A program made the translations under genes and the position numbers. From Leucogyrophana mollusca (Eukaryota > Basidiomycota > Agaricomycetes > Boletales), in NCBI GenBank assembly GCA_021014945.1, contig MU266443.1:2620-66619 (forward strand): a stretch of DNA of 64,000 nt. Reading direction: 5' to 3'. Of the stretch, positions 11,655-25,096 are shown in pieces (the stretch's first letter is position 1; the number at the start of each line of letters is the position of its first letter). The notes beneath the pieces are model-generated. The model was given only the letters and a program-made list of their open reading frames with translations. It ran no database searches and was not told the origin of the DNA.

Positions 11655-14600
11655 TCACGAACTCCAAGCCGTGAGGGTTTCCTGAAACCCATCGCCGTTA
11701 TTGTTCTCATTAACGACTCCGTTCTGCGACACGCTCAGCTGATAGGTTGTGCCAACGGTCGACAGACTGTACACGGTGACGCTGGAAGCGGAATCGATGT
11801 TGAAAATCTGGGTTTGGCAGGAAATCGTGTCGAGGCAATCTTGACCATAGTTCTGTGCGAGGAGTTTCATCAGTGAGGTGTGCATCATGGCTGTCGCAAC
11901 CTATTTACCTGGAAGAAACTGTAGAAACCCGCACCTACAATATTGTATGCATCAGCCGATCGGACGATCATTTACAGGACCCGGGACTCACCGAACAGGA
12001 TGATGTTCTGCGAAGATTGCACATACAGTGCCCAGGCCATGTTTATGGCGCTGGTGAAGATAGGATCACGGTATGCGCTATCGGTAAAGAACGGCGCAGG
12101 AGGAGCTGGAACAGGCTGATAGTATGGCTGATAATCTGATGTTAGCTTTGAAACTATACTTGGTCGTCTTCTTAACTTACAGTCTCGGTCTGAGTGAATC
12201 CCATCCAGTGATTTTGTGCATCGACCAAGTTATATTGATAGAGCGTCGAATGTTCAGCTGCCGAGATTAAGCTCCTAAACAAGGCTAGATTTCCGAGTTA
12301 CTCACAAGCTGTAGCGGTGACGGGTGAGTTTTATGAGAAAATAGTGGTAGGTCAATGCCAGCTCACAAGTGCCAATCATCCACACTGGGCCGGAAGACTG
12401 AGACAGAACACCACGACCAGTGAAGATAGACAGCTGAGGAGACGACGAGGCATCGAGATCGTGATCAGCAGTCCATATCCAAGTACCCTGTAAGCAACAT
12501 GTGTTACTTTGCATCTTTTAGTGCATACTTGAATGGTGCATGCCTCAAGGTATGCGCTTGATGCGGTAGTAAGATGCAAGCCAAGGAAAGCAGCCTGACA
12601 GTTAGCGTTGACCGATCCGGAAGGGCATTCTGCATTCTGCATGCCGGTACCGGTGGCTAGCCGAATTCTGTTAAGCCAGCACGCGTGGACATCTGGTGCT
12701 CGCAGGGCTCACCTCCACCAAGGCTGGGTGGGGAGAAAATCAGTCAATGATATCGCTTTAACGACAAGGAGTGTCCTACCGAATATGACTGTCCCACATT
12801 CCGGCGGCCCCTTGTTGACCAGATGGATCGTGCACATTCCACTCGATGACAATAGCACCGGGGGCTGTCAGAGTTTTCAGTTCTTCAAGTTCTAGTTATA
12901 CAAGGCGGAGCTCACCAGGACCGACCGTAGAGAATATCATGTCGCTGATCTCCAATACGCCTTGGGAGTTAGCTGCGCCCGCCTGGATAACTACCGTCGG
13001 GTTGTCCTGATTGTTGAAGTTGGAACCACCAGCAAGGATAACCGACCATGCCTCTCCCACAATCTGGGTCCCGGCAGGAATTGAGATGGTATTGGTAACG
13101 TAGTAAGAACCAGCGTCAAAGAAGATGATCTTGCATCCGGCATACTGAAAACGGGTTTAGACGGGGCCAGCCGAACTGTCCTGACGAGTTTTTCATACCT
13201 TGTTGAACACATTCTGGATAGCAGCTGTGTCATCGGTTTTCCCGTCACCTTTGGCGCCCTGCGACTTGACGCTTACGATTTGGCTGGTAGCATAGTTGGC
13301 ATATTGTGGGTGGGTTTTGCCGAAGATCTTCCCAGAGGCGTCGAGGAGACTCGAAGGCTTGCTTGCAGAAACGATATTTCCCTGGGCAAAAGTCTTAGAG
13401 CCACTAGTCCCCGTATAGATGTTTCCTTGTCCCCAAGACGCGATGGTAGTAGTTCCACCCGCGAGAACGGTAGTACCACCGACGACACCCACCGCGGTGG
13501 GCACATTGGTGAGATGAATGTTGTTCAAAACGAGCGAGCCAGCGAGCTGGCCATTACTAGCCACCGATGAACGTACGAAGATGGGAGTGTTGGAAACGAC
13601 GGCGTCGACAATGGCTTCCGAGCCAACGGTCTTTGGAATGGTCATGAGGCAACCCAACCCGCCATTTAGTAGAAGATATAGTTTACCTGACTGGCTTGAG
13701 TTGTTCCCCCAGTGCTCAAGTCAAACCCGACCTCCACGGGTATGAGATTAATGCTTTTTGGAAAATTCCACCGCGCTTACCTGGCAGTTATTGATAGTGA
13801 CTCCTTGGAAAGTCCATCCTGGATGGTCGTGAGTATTTGAAACAATTTACGGGGCCGGACCAAGCATACCCCAGTTCCAGATACCGTAAACGGCTACAGG
13901 CAAGACGTCAGATCCGAACCTGCGAGGTAGTATGTCATACATACCCGTGTTGGCATTGTTCACAGTCAGATTGCGTACAGTGAATTGTTGGTTGCCGACC
14001 TGGATACCGTATTTACCTGAGAGTGTGATCAGGTGTGACATGTAATGAGGTTTACGACCCATTTACCTCCATTGAAGACGATATCTAATCAAAAGATATG
14101 AGATTCTGCGTTCAGACTGGAAGAGTCACAGTAAGGCATACCTCCCATAAAGCCACCACTACGTTGGCGAGCGTATTTAGACAGGAGGTCAAATCGAAAC
14201 GTGCGAGGAAAAACTTTACCTTCCGTTCTCCATGAAGATACCTGAACAAAACACAGGGCTCTTCATCAACTTCCTTATCTGTCTGGTGGAATGACACTCA
14301 CCTTGGTGGTTAGTGCCTGAGGCTGTGGACATCTCAACCACGACATTGATCAAGGAGGTGGCTTGTGAGACCTGCCAGTGCAGCCCAATGGCGGACGTTG
14401 CCGAAGGAATCTGTCGTAAGTCGATGACAAGGTTTCTGACAGAGCGATAACTGCCGGGGACATGGTCGGTCAGCCAAGTCGATATGCGCAAGCCGGATAC
14501 ATACAAGTTGTCTTGATTGGTGAACCATTGTGCTCCATAGCCGTTGGGAATGTAGGGATCAGCATCTGCAGATAAATGTCAGTTTACGCCCACGGAATAG

Positions 14601-15236
14601 ACAAGTAAGGCGCTAACCAATGACCGCAAAACCCGAGAAACCGGCACTGGCGAGGAGGGTAGGGGGGTTCTTGGCATCACCGATCATTTGAGTGTAGTAG
14701 TAGGTGTTAATGGCCGAGGAAACGACGTAGGTTCTGCACAATTGTCAGAGAGACGAGAGAAGGTCCAGAGAAGAGAAACTACCCGGAGGGGAAGTAAACG
14801 ATGGCAGGAGTAAGGCTATAGACGAATCAGCTGTCCCCTTGCACGTCAAGGTAAGAGAGGCACGCCTACGTTGAGGATTCGCACGACCCGCCACCACAGC
14901 GACTCCCGGATGACATGGCAGAACTAATCAGAAACGCATCAGAGTGATCGTCGGGTGAGAGACCCAAAAAGCAGTTCACTTGATGGCAGCAGTGTCGTCC
15001 GTAACACCGTCGCCTTTGGCTCCAAAATCTTTGACATTGCGGAAGACTTGGTAGGAACTGGGGTTCGCGTTGAACGCAGACGTCCCCTGGTGAGTGATAG
15101 TCTCGAGCCAGTAAGGGTCACCAGCTGCAGCCGTTCCGCTTCCCAAAGGAGCGGAACAGGACGAGCCTAGACCATACACTAGAGGGGTAGCCCCGAACAG
15201 GGTGCCCAGGAAGAGCAGCGCCGATCTGAACAACAT
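11655..15236 (-). CDS. Secreted GH55 exo-beta-1,3-glucanase
   Basis: Extracellular enzyme that releases glucose from the ends of beta-1,3-glucans such as laminarin or fungal wall glucan. The signal peptide is MLFRSALLFLGTLFGATPL. The mature protein has two pectin-lyase-like right-handed beta-helix halves, the hallmark of GH55. The first opens with KDFGAKGDGVTDDTAAI (around 15.0 kb), the second with the related SQGAKGDGKTDDTAAIQ (around 13.25 kb). The protein ends QETLTAWSS. Many short introns split it, and the total is estimated at 750-800 aa, normal for the family. The start ATG (15234-15236) lies about 80 nt downstream of a TATA box. Targets could be exogenous glucan or the fungus's own wall. 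Confidence 0.88.
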
Positions 15237-15316
15237 GGTCGTTGTCGTCTGTAAAGCAAGGTGAAAACCGATAGTGATCGACAAGCCCACTGCTGTTCGA
15301 ACTACTGACCCGCAGA

Positions 15317-15323
15317 CTTTATA
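15317..15323 (-). promoter_or_regulatory. TATA box of the GH55 gene
   Basis: TATAAAG on the minus strand, 81 nt before the GH55 start codon. Spacing fits a short 5' leader. Confidence 0.65.
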
Positions 15324-18300
15324 GTCCTCGACAGCAAGCTCCATCGGTCCGCCCTCACCAAAATCGGAGCACTGCCAATCCCGGAGTATCGAACAAGAAA
15401 ACAGGAGACCTGTTGAGCCGTGTGGCCACTGATACCTTTGGGTATCGTGACCCGACGAGGCAATGTGAAACACCGGTGGGGCCCTGATGATGGTTCGTCA
15501 GAAGCTAAACACGGTGGCGGGTGATTCCCAGACGCAACCGGAGGAGGGAATATAGCAAGTTCTGTGCTGGCCAGCGCATCACACGGCCGGTTCATAGGCA
15601 GAGATATCCGCGCTTGTTGAATTTCATTAACAAACTACCAAGTCACCTGCGTGTGTGGAACCAGCTGTGGGCTTGGCCACGTCGATTGAGACACAAAAAG
15701 AAGAGGCAGTGTCTTAAATGAGCAATGGATGAGAAGCAATTGGTCTTCGAAACTAACCTCATGACGAGTGTATCAAGACAGCATCTGATTCCGGTGTAAA
15801 GCTAGTCCTTAACAACCCTAATCAGAGAAAGCCAGCAGGCCTGCACCAAGAGGCCGGAATCAGCTCGGTTGCCTCCCAGCACTGTGACGAACGACTAGTA
15901 AGATATACCCTCACACGATACATAAAAGGCTATCGTACCGGGATGTGCGAGATCATGAGACAGTTGCACCGAATTCATGCTTGCGAAGTTGTTTGCCGCC
16001 CTGCAGGTGCCCTTGCCTCCATCACAACAGTAAGAGGAAGAGGACGTCTTGGCACTATCGGGTCTTGCGAGTGCACCGGCCTTCCCGCAGATACAAATAT
16101 TGCAAGGGAGGTGCTCTGCGTGGATGTGAGCATCTGCTGATGTTCACTGGAACTTCGAATGCCGGGTTGTTCCTCAGTGCTCATAGTACGAACCATGACA
16201 AAGCCGAAAATGGAAATCGCTGTCCACTTCGTATCTCCGCAGTTGCCATATTCCGGAAGTAGCGCCACTTGAGTCTTGACGCCCAGGCATCAATGATCCT
16301 ACGAGGAAGAGGAAGGTATTTGACTCATAAGCAATAGTACCTGAAAGTTGCGGACATGATGTGAGGCGCTATGGGCACGGATCAGTGACAGATATTGGCT
16401 ACTGAGAGCAGAAAAAATGTGGCATACAGACACCTGACGAGGCCTGACAGGTCACAAATCTGAGGACTGCGAACTTCACGCGTTTATCAGCAAGCTCTAA
16501 GAAACATGGTCATGCTAACGAATTAGTAGATGATTGTGACGATCGGTATATCCTCTGCACAAGTCATGTGGGAGGAAGTAGCCCGAGATGGCGTCTGTGA
16601 AGCATGCTGGCAGTGTCGGAGAAACTCAAAAACGTCGACATCACATCTTCGAGCTGTCCTACCATGTGTACTCTTCTCAGGAGGTCTCAATGCGGGAATG
16701 GTCCCAAATGAACGGGTCAACAAATGCTCGCCTTCTTGCGGTCAATCACTCACAGACCCTTGTACTTGCGTCACAGCCTAAATGGAGGTTCAAGGGCGCA
16801 TTCCGGAGATTTTCGTATACGCGTGCTCACCGACAACGCACTGCGGATGCTGTGCCTACCATAGAGCATGACCGGCTTTGAGGTGAAATGATGATGTGAT
16901 GCGTAGGCCTGATGATGATGTAGAATACACGTTTAGTTCCGACTCTGCTCATGGGAAATCATCATTGGTGAAATCGTGACCATTGTATTCTTGTGGTACT
17001 GCGTCAGACTTAGATCTGTGCCTGAACAACCTTGTGGAAAAGAAGATTGCCAGCAATGAAGTGGGTCATCGCAGAGCGAAACACCAAAGTTAAAAGATGA
17101 GTACCCAAAACGCACGAGGAGGACGGGAACCCCACCCGCGTAGTCCACATATTATCCCGTGATTCCAAAGCTACGGCGGTAGATGCCACACAATGGATAG
17201 GGAAGGGATGCCAAGTCACGAGTTTGAGTTCGCGATCGAATGGAGCTACGGTGAATGAAACGACCTCCTGCGTGCAACATCCTATGGCCAAGTAGTCGAA
17301 ACTCCAGGGTCCTTCTTCGCAACCCAGTCCACCAAGGATTCTGTCACTCAATCCAATCAAATCCCATAACGGAAGCTGAAGCCCAGATGGATGATTAAAT
17401 TGCTCCCAGTCAAAACAACAAAAAAATAGGCGTCGTGAGGTCCCGTCAGTGCCGGCGAAGAGGAGCGAGGGCTTTCCGATACTGGTGGTCGTTGTCGCAA
17501 CAAGACTTCGGCATGAGAGAAGCATTTTGAGGGAGGAGATAAGCTGGACGACCACGCATTGTGCCGGACGATTTCAGCGCTCGTTTCGAAACAGTGGCGT
17601 CCGGTAGCATCGCCTCCTAGCCTCATGTCACCTTAAGGGCGGCATTCAGATGCCACACGTCGATTACACTTCCTCCACGCTGTAAAGACGTAGAGGTGAG
17701 TTTAGGCGTCAAGAAATGAGAAGAGAATCCGCGGCCATATGTCCCCTGGGAGTACAACGGCCACGGGACTTCCTGGCTCACAGCGCGAAGCTCTGTCATT
17801 CGGTGCGTATCGCGGGACATTGGCAACGCATGGTCATTCTTACTGCCTATCACCTAGGAACAACGTATGACGAGCAGGATACATACCTTGAACGTCAAAA
17901 TCGAGAGAGGACGTTGCTAGGGAGCGAAGCGATCTGATCTGTAAAAGATCGGATCACCCCTCTCCCAGACCGTATCGGGTGGGCACGAATGAAACACGGA
18001 CAATAATCCCCGTCCGTTAACAGCGATGAGCAACAGATCAATGACACTGGTGCGTGCATAACCGATCTAAAAGTCAAAAGGGAAAAAGTGTAACCTGTTA
18101 AAGGCATTAGAAAGCCGGACTGGTACAGGCGCTCCTTGAAGACCGCGAGCCTATGATGGCTGTCGTCGCAAGGGAGAACACTGTAATGTCGCTTTAAAAG
18201 TGACCTCTTGCGGTATCATGATGTCAGCTGAGACCCTTAAAGAGAGAAATGGAGAGACCGCATCACCTCACGGTTTTCTTGTCTCGTCGACGAAGAATTG

Positions 18301-19505
18301 ACACAAACAGCGCGACATTCGGACAAGCAAGACACAGAAGGAGATTCGTCGCGGTGCCGAACTGTCGATAATCACGAAGCGAGTGAGAACAGTGTCATGT
18401 GTTGATTGATCGTGGAAGTTTTACAAAAGGCGTCGACTGGCGCCGAGGAGCGGCACACAGTTGAGTTGCGGTAAACCCGACCGTCCATCGGGACAACATT
18501 GTCTGGCGTGGGACGACGCGATCCCCGCAGCAGATTGGGGTGTGTGAGCACTGATACGTGATACGTAGGGGTAGCTTATGGTGCTCACGCGTCTGGGCTC
18601 GACCATCGCGATACTACTCTCCCCCAACCTGGTCAGTAAATGTGATTTCTCCAAATTCCTGCTCACCCAGGAACCCGAGACTCCCATTCCATGTACTTTA
18701 TGAACGTTGGTACCAATGTACACCCAATTCTAAAGGTTACGCCGAAATTTGCAAAAGTGAATGTTGCGGTGCAAAAGTGTCATCATCAACTTGCACCATG
18801 TTGATCAACAAGGATTATTACAACATTATTTTAAATTAATATCACTAAATATTAATAACACGATCACGAGATGTTACTTTGAGGACACGCGATCCACGCG
18901 TCTAAATTCATTCCTGGCGTCTCTTCTGCTTCTTCTTTTGGAGTTCTTCCACGTCCACCGCAATGGCCGCATCCGATCCCCTCGCACGCAGCGAGAGAAG
19001 TCCGGTGACATGTTAATGATAGCTAGTTCTATGGACTGTGACCTACTGTGACAGAGACAGTAAGCTTCTCAGCTATTGGGCTCTTCAACACCAATGATCG
19101 TATCTGTCATCCTCGGTTCGGGTGTGTCTTCTTGAGGTCATTCAGCTGCCCTTCTGCGATCGTGAGCCAGACCTGATAAGGCTATGCTCTAGGGGTGTCT
19201 AATCCACGTTCAGAGGGTGCGGGTTTCCTTTCTATTCATTGCCATCAAGTAAACAGAGGCATGCAACTCAGTCTCTGTCAGCATGCTGACGGATGCCTTT
19301 TCAGACATCGCCATTCAAACAATGTCTAAGCATAGCATGACGCACTGATACTCGATCCGATGACCGTTCCTGGGGGCCGCCATCTCTCCGAGTGCACCAA
19401 CCGGTAGCGTTCCTAACTGATCATCATGTCTTAGTCTTACCATCCGAGCGCAACGATAAGTCATCTTCGTCCGATGTCTACTCGGCCCATTTGAGCTGGG
19501 GACGA
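15324..19505. other. Gene-poor 4.2-kb region
   Basis: Apart from the low-confidence frame at 17010-17555, I see no gene I can defend. Open frames are short, and no splice chain joins them into a recognisable domain. Around 18.79-18.87 kb the DNA becomes markedly A+T-rich. There are no terminal repeats, long tandem repeats or transposase/reverse-transcriptase motifs. It may contain the P450 upstream region and an eroded gene or transposon. Confidence 0.5.
17010..17555 (-). CDS. Hypothetical open frame, possibly a remnant
   Basis: The longest open frame in the gene-poor region (about 180 codons). It reads protein-like in places (WSFDYLAIGCCTQEVVSF, FDRELKLVTWHPFPI) but is unusually rich in Cys and Trp. 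It has no domain I recognise, and its first codon is not ATG. It may be chance, an exon of an unresolved gene, or a decayed gene. Confidence 0.22.
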   Translation of the reverse strand: MVVQLISSLKMLLSCRSLVATTTTSIGKPSLLFAGTDGTSRRLFFCCFDWEQFNHPSGLQLPLWDLIGLSDRILGGLGCEEGPWSFDYLAIGCCTQEVVSFTVAPFDRELKLVTWHPFPIHCVASTAVALESRDNMWTTRVGFPSSSCVLGTHLLTLVFRSAMTHFIAGNLLFHKVVQAQI

Positions 19506-19510
19506 TATAA
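19506..19510 (+). promoter_or_regulatory. TATA box of the P450 gene
   Basis: TATAA within GATATAAGAG, 96 nt before the P450 start codon at 19602. Confidence 0.55.
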
Positions 19511-19601
19511 GAGCTCTACGTTTGCTCTGGCCAGTTACAACATCATACATCTCAACGCAACTCGCAATCTCCTCCGATATCTACAGGCAGCACTTCTCAT
19601 C

Positions 19602-21687
19602 ATGGTATCTGAGAGTCTCACGAAACTCACCTGGCTTGCTGGCGCGACCATGACGGCGTCCTTACTCGTTGTGCTCTATAAGAAGCTCTTAGCCTGCCCT
19701 GCCGTTAATGGCATCCCACTCCCTCCTGGCCCCCCAGCCCGCTGGTTTTGGGATAATGCGCTTCCGCGTGCTAAGTGCGTCTACTTCTCTTCTGTTTTTC
19801 TCCACAGGCTAATCGCCTTTGCTAGTATCGCCCGTACACTTTCAGATTGGGTGTCTCAGTACGGCCCCGTTATCAGCCTGCGACAAGGCAATCATGTCAT
19901 CATTGTTGTAGGACGAGTTGACGTAAGAACATTACTCCCCCCAACACTCACCCGCTGACCTTCACCCCTCTTTGCAGGCCGCTTGCGATATAATGGAAAA
20001 AGAAGGCGGTGCACTCGTGGACCGACCACGTTCCATCGCCGCAGGAGAACTTCTCTCAAATGGGATGCGTATCCTTCTCGAAGGCTCCGGGGAGCGATTC
20101 CGACGTCTACGCAAAGCGGTTCATACGCACCTCCAACCCAAAGCTGCAGAGACATACCAAAGTTTGCAGATGGAAAATGCACGGAACGTCATACTCGACA
20201 TTCTTGACGACCCAAAGCACCACCAGGAGCACGCAGAACGGTAAGATTTGGCTTTTATCTGCTTCTCTAGCACGAGCTGATGTATGGGCGTCTCGCAGGT
20301 ACGCAGCCTCCGTGATCCTTCGCGTGACCTACGGAAAGTCAACTCCCACTGCGAACACTGATCCCGAAGTCGTGCGCATCCACAAGGTGTTGGAGCACTT
20401 CCAGTTGGCAATGCGTCCCGGTGCCCATCTTATCGATCGCATCCCGATTCTTAAGCACCTACCTGGATACGGCCGCGATCTCATCTCTTGGCATCATGAG
20501 GAGCTACAACTCTTCCGGGAGCAGCTGAATCGTGTAAAGGGCGAAATGGTGATCATCGTAACAAAAAATACTGGACAACAGATGTACTAATTGAAAGCTA
20601 CCAGGCAACGGAAGAAGCTAGCCCTTCCTTCGTGAAAACACTAATTCAGCACGGAAGCGAACACCACCTCTCCAACGACGAAATGTCGTACCTCGCAGGA
20701 ACCCTCTTTGGTGCAGGTGCGGACACAGTAAGCTTTTATGCCTTTCTATATCTTTTCGCACCGATATTAATGTCGATGTAGACCGCCGTAGCTATTACAA
20801 ATTGCATAATGGCAGCCGCGTGCCATCCCGAGGCGCAGGCTCGCGTCCAAGAAGAACTGGACATGGTCGTGGGACCTAACAGAGGCACGCACCTGTTCTC
20901 TTGTTTGCGCAGGATCGAGTCTAACGTCGCTGTTACGATCCAGCACCACTTTTTGAAGACGAAGAATCACTTCCACAGCTGCAAGCATTCATACAAGAAG
21001 CGTTGCGCTGGAAGCCAGTCACGCCCATGGGTAGGATGCTGTTCCTTTGTGGATCTGCTCGACTGAGTTGACGGACTTGGAATCACAGGCTTCCCGCATC
21101 GAGCAACAAAGGACATCATTTGGGTAACGACGTTCCTTCCAATGAACAATAGGGTACACTAACCACTTGTCTCCACCAGCGGGGCCAATGCATTCCTGCG
21201 GGAGCGACCGTGTTCGGCATTCATTTGTGAGCCCCTTCAATTCATACCTAAGCCTTCGCGCTCATATCCGCAACAAACCAGGGCCATCGCTCGTGACCCA
21301 GTCGCCTTTCCCGATGCAGAAAAGTTCGATCCACAACGATGGCTCGACGACGAGGGTAACCTTCGCACCGATATACGCTTCTTCACGTTTGGTTTTGGGC
21401 GTCGGTGAGTTGCGAGCCATCTCTTCATTGCAAATTGTTGCCGAGACTTTCCCCAACGCAGAGTTTGCCCTGGGCAACATGTGGCGAACCGCTCGATCTT
21501 TGTCAACCTCGCTCTCCTCCTCTGGTCCTTCCGCATCGCAGAAAATCCTCGAGCTCCCATTGATACGAACGCATTCAGTGATAGCGTCATCTCGCACGCT
21601 GCACCTTTTGATGCGGAATTTATTCCGCGGATGGACAGGGGGGCACTGAGGAGTATGATGGAAAAGTATGGGGAGATCCGGGAGTGA
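19602..21687 (+). CDS. Cytochrome P450 monooxygenase
   Basis: Membrane-anchored microsomal P450 that uses a CPR partner to hydroxylate a small lipophilic substrate; the substrate is unknown. The N-terminal anchor is around WLAGATMTASLLVVLYKKL, followed by the hinge PLPPGPPARW. Further motifs in order: the oxygen-binding I helix AGADT (about 20.72 kb), ExxR as EALRW (about 21.0 kb), DPQRW (the PERF-type motif) and the heme loop FGFGRRVCPG. That last motif is created across an intron whose exon ends CGTCG and resumes AGTTTGCCC. About nine exons. The layout and GAGADT resemble CYPs common in Agaricomycetes (CYP5037/CYP5144-like), but I would not assign a family. It is convergent with the NmrA-like gene. 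No full secondary-metabolite cluster is visible. Confidence 0.9.
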
Positions 21688-22485
21688 TCTGTGCATCACT
21701 CGATGCTCTACTACGCTCAGCCTCATAGCCTCAGGTCTTCTTCAAGTCTTAGTGCGCATCTCCTGTTCCATTTTATGTTCCATCTGTTCGCTTCGATGAA
21801 GCTATTTGTCTTCGTTTTTCGAGTTTCTGGACCTGAACTCACCATCGCTGAGGAAATCAGTGAGATTGCGGAGGTCTGAGTTTTTATTCCCCACATTCAA
21901 AACGCAGCGAGTTCCCGGAGCCTCGCGGCAAAGGGTGGCGATGGACACCTTGGTCCAGTGGACCTCGGGGCCAGGAAGGTCGTACTTAGTTGAATCTCTC
22001 CCTATCCCCCAATGCTTATCCGAGCCAGTTGTTTGTTAGCGGCCTCTAAATTAAATAATGTCAAATATGCCATCATAACCACCGAGTTCACCAGAGTTCA
22101 CTGGCCACTGAGCTTCGGATAGACTCGGACTTGGCGGCTAAGCTGATCGCACCTTCACTTGCTTTGCATTTTGGTCTGTGCTGTACGGCGCACGCTGTTC
22201 CCATCACAGTCTCCGTCCAGCTCTACCCACCGACCAAGACCCCCATTTCGTCGATGCGATGTTTTATTTCGTCCCACGTGCAAAGCAGGTGCATAGAGCT
22301 TATAATGCCAAAACCCACCCATAAGGCGGATTGGAGTGCTCTTGCGCAACAATATGTATCAAACGGTGTAACGTGTGGCCGATCTTCGAAAGGTTCTGGT
22401 CAGGGATACGGACGCAGCTGTGGCATAACTCTCTCGATCGGATGTTCAACGGAAATACAAATACACTGACGAAGTGGCTGATTCG
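21688..22485. other. Intergenic between convergent P450 and NmrA-like genes
   Basis: About 800 bp with only short, unconnected open frames. I see no domain, repeat or RNA gene. Confidence 0.5.
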
Positions 22486-23562
22486 CTACAAGTTAAGAAC
22501 CTCTTTGGCGCTCTTCCACTGATGTCCAGGCCAGAGAGAATGGGAACTCCTCGCAAGATCTTCGTCATCCTTTCCCTTAACGGCATCGAATCCGGTAGAT
22601 GCAATCCCAGAGTTCACAGCCGATTGCAACCAGGCCCTCAGCGGCCCATTTTCTACTGTGGCAGGGAACTCCGAAATTCGAGCTACGGGAACTTTGTCGC
22701 CGTACAGAGAGGCAAGCTCCATGAGACTCTTCCTATCGCCCTCGATGCGGAAAGTTGCATTGTGGAGCTGGGACGGCTGAAGGTGTGTGAGTACGTAGGC
22801 CAAAAAACCTGCACGCAGGTTCAGCAGGCTGTACGACGAATCCCAGAGATGCTCCCACCTGTAATGTCAGAAACAGCTGTGAATGACCCACGCGTGGTGC
22901 CTTCGCCGACGATATTGAGCTTCCCAGTTTCAGAGAGTGCGAACAAGTACGGAATCCAATCGGCGAAGTTTCCGACCTAACGCGTACCGTGAGTCATGCT
23001 ATAATATCACGAAGACATGCCAATAAATCCTACATAGAGCCTCGCAAAGGGGAGATCTGCAGCTACAAGAGATTCTACCAAAACAACCGAATCAGTCCTT
23101 TTCGGGAACATATTAACGAATCTCTGGTCCTTACCCGCGAAACGATTTTTCACGCCCAAGAGCCCTTCCGTGTGCCCGGCAGTAGGCAGCCCGTACTCGG
23201 ATGGGACGTAGAGCTTCACGTTTGCCTTTTTGGCTGCCTCGGCGGTTGGAGGCTGAGCCTCGAGATTATCGTGATTGATCGTCGACACGATTACCTCCAC
23301 GTTATTTTCGCGGAATGCAGTGGCTAACGCATCGATGTCGGCGTAGTCGATAGCGGCGTGCTTAGCCCCCACGGGCAACACTCTGGCTCTCGCCGACGGT
23401 CTGGTGACCACCAAGACAGAAGCATTGTGGGTTAGCAGTTCCTGCACAGGGATAAGTTCAGGTGGGCTGGACATTGGAGAGGGGGTCGCTCACTTTTATG
23501 AGCGGTGTAGCAACAGTGCCGGCGCCAAGGACTGCGAAAGACTTGTAAGTAGTTTCTGTCAT
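22486..23562 (-). CDS. NmrA-like NAD(P)-binding protein (isoflavone-reductase-like)
   Basis: Rossmann-fold protein of the NmrA/atypical SDR family, acting either as a redox sensor or as a small-molecule reductase. Five exons with exact phase (23494-23562, 23135-23441, 23034-23074, 22859-22976, 22486-22808) give 285 aa. The dinucleotide motif is VLGAGTVATPLI near the N-terminus. Then come VLVVTRPSARA at the second strand and VEVIVSTI at the fourth. KLYVPSEYGLP is the typical F/YVPSEFG signature of this family. No SDR Tyr-x-x-x-Lys motif is expected in NmrA-type members and none stands out. Its position next to a P450 could mean a shared pathway, but that is only positional. Confidence 0.85.
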
Positions 23563-24072
23563 TGCAGATGCTTGTATTGAATTTCTGTGTGTGTGGAGAG
23601 GTTCAGGAGATGATAAAAGACATGGTTTCTGAATTCCTTTATACCATTCATGCTCTTGGGAGGTGCTTCTAAACCGTTTACTAAGGGGGTATACGCGACC
23701 TTGGACCTTAGGAAATTCCGAATACTATGACAAACTCGACGCACTACCACCGCGACTTCGTACGCAACGACGTCGGGCTCCTCCAACGTGCCCGAACCGG
23801 GACTGGCAAACTGGACAACCGGACGCCGTCTGAGACCGGCTTACGGTATTGACTAAGATGGCCTGGGACCCCTTTCATCCAACATTCAATCTGGTACGTT
23901 CGACAGTGGTTGGCACGGGAGAATATTCTCGATCAGGACAACCAAGAGAGCATCTTGTCATGGTTGAGGTCAACAAGGATGTGATGAAGTCCCACGAACA
24001 TCATAATCATACATGACACAACACTCCAGCACACGCGGTGGTAAACATCGTGACAGCCACACCAACGTGCTA
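23563..24072. other. Intergenic, NmrA-like promoter region
   Basis: 510 bp between the NmrA-like start and the stop of the Cir_N gene, both on the minus strand. No feature recognised. Confidence 0.45.
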
Positions 24073-25096
24073 CTACCACCGCCCTCTCCTCCTCCCATTC
24101 CCGTCGTCGCCCCACCCAACTATTCTCGGTCGTCTCCGATGTGCCTCTTCCACCTCTCGCCTATTGAATACGTCTCCATACCCGCCACCATCATCGCCTC
24201 TGACAGTAGAAGGTGTTTCGCTCCCGGCCATCTCCCGCTTCTTCCGCGCGATAAGAGCAAGTGCGCGTTCGCGCTCTGAAGATTCGCGGGTGAGGCGGGC
24301 GACTGTCGGGTTTAGTGGTGGTGGTTGGTCACGGTGTTGCTGAGAGGTGCGGGAGTATGATTGGGATTGGTGATTGCGGTCACGAGCTGATGATAGTGGT
24401 GGTGGATGTCGGGATGCTAACTGATGCGTTATCGCTGTTAGTGGGTCATTCCGCGACTTCGATGCCGCATCTCGTTTCCTGTCGGTGATCTTATTAATTA
24501 GTTCTCATATAATTAACCAATATGTATATACCTGCGCTCCTCTTCTTTATATTTGTCGCCGTCGACTTCCCCTTTCGCCTCTTCGCCACCACTATTGCGT
24601 CGCGTTGAATACCACGGACGGAGGTCTTTCGCACTTGGGGCGAGCGGGACCCCCTTATCCGTCTCTCCGGGGGTAGATTTCTTCGATGCACGGAGAGCAG
24701 TAATGGTGGCTTGCTATAACATGGATTCAACAGATCGTTTTTCCAGTAAAACAAAAGTGGACATGGCATTGTCAGCCGATTGCTCCAGCTTCCGAACCAG
24801 AACGAGCAAACCTGTTCGATATCTTCAAAGAGATTTATATGCCCTTGCGACCCCTTGGCTATCTGGTTCGGGAGAGCCTGCATGTCGTCCACCTCCTTCG
24901 CTTTACCCTTTCCTTTCCCCAACCCTGCGCGCTCTCTCAGTGTCTCCAACCTGGCCTCAGAATCCGCTAATACGACCCTCCCTTCTTCCTTCGCTTCCTT
25001 CGCGGCGGCTTCCTCCTCATCCCGTCGAACACGCTCGATATTGTCTCGCCGGTAAGGATGATAGGATTTATGATGTGCGATATTGAGCTTGCCCAT
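24073..25096 (-). CDS. Cir_N-domain nuclear protein (LENG1-like, splicing-associated)
   Basis: Probable nuclear protein related to human LENG1, which carries the N-terminal domain of CBF1-interacting corepressor CIR shared with several spliceosome-associated proteins. Three exons in exact phase (24812-25096, 24532-24713, 24073-24478) give 290 aa. The diagnostic start is MGKLNIAHHKSYHPY, then RRDNIERVRRDEEEAA, a highly charged helix. DLRPWYSTRR mid-protein matches the conserved PWY of the family. The C-terminal half is low-complexity (His/Pro/Ser/Arg) with ERERALALIARKKREM and DVFNRREVEEAHR, and ends GRRRGRW. The start is chosen at the conserved MGK; an in-frame ATG three codons upstream also exists. 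Confidence 0.85.
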
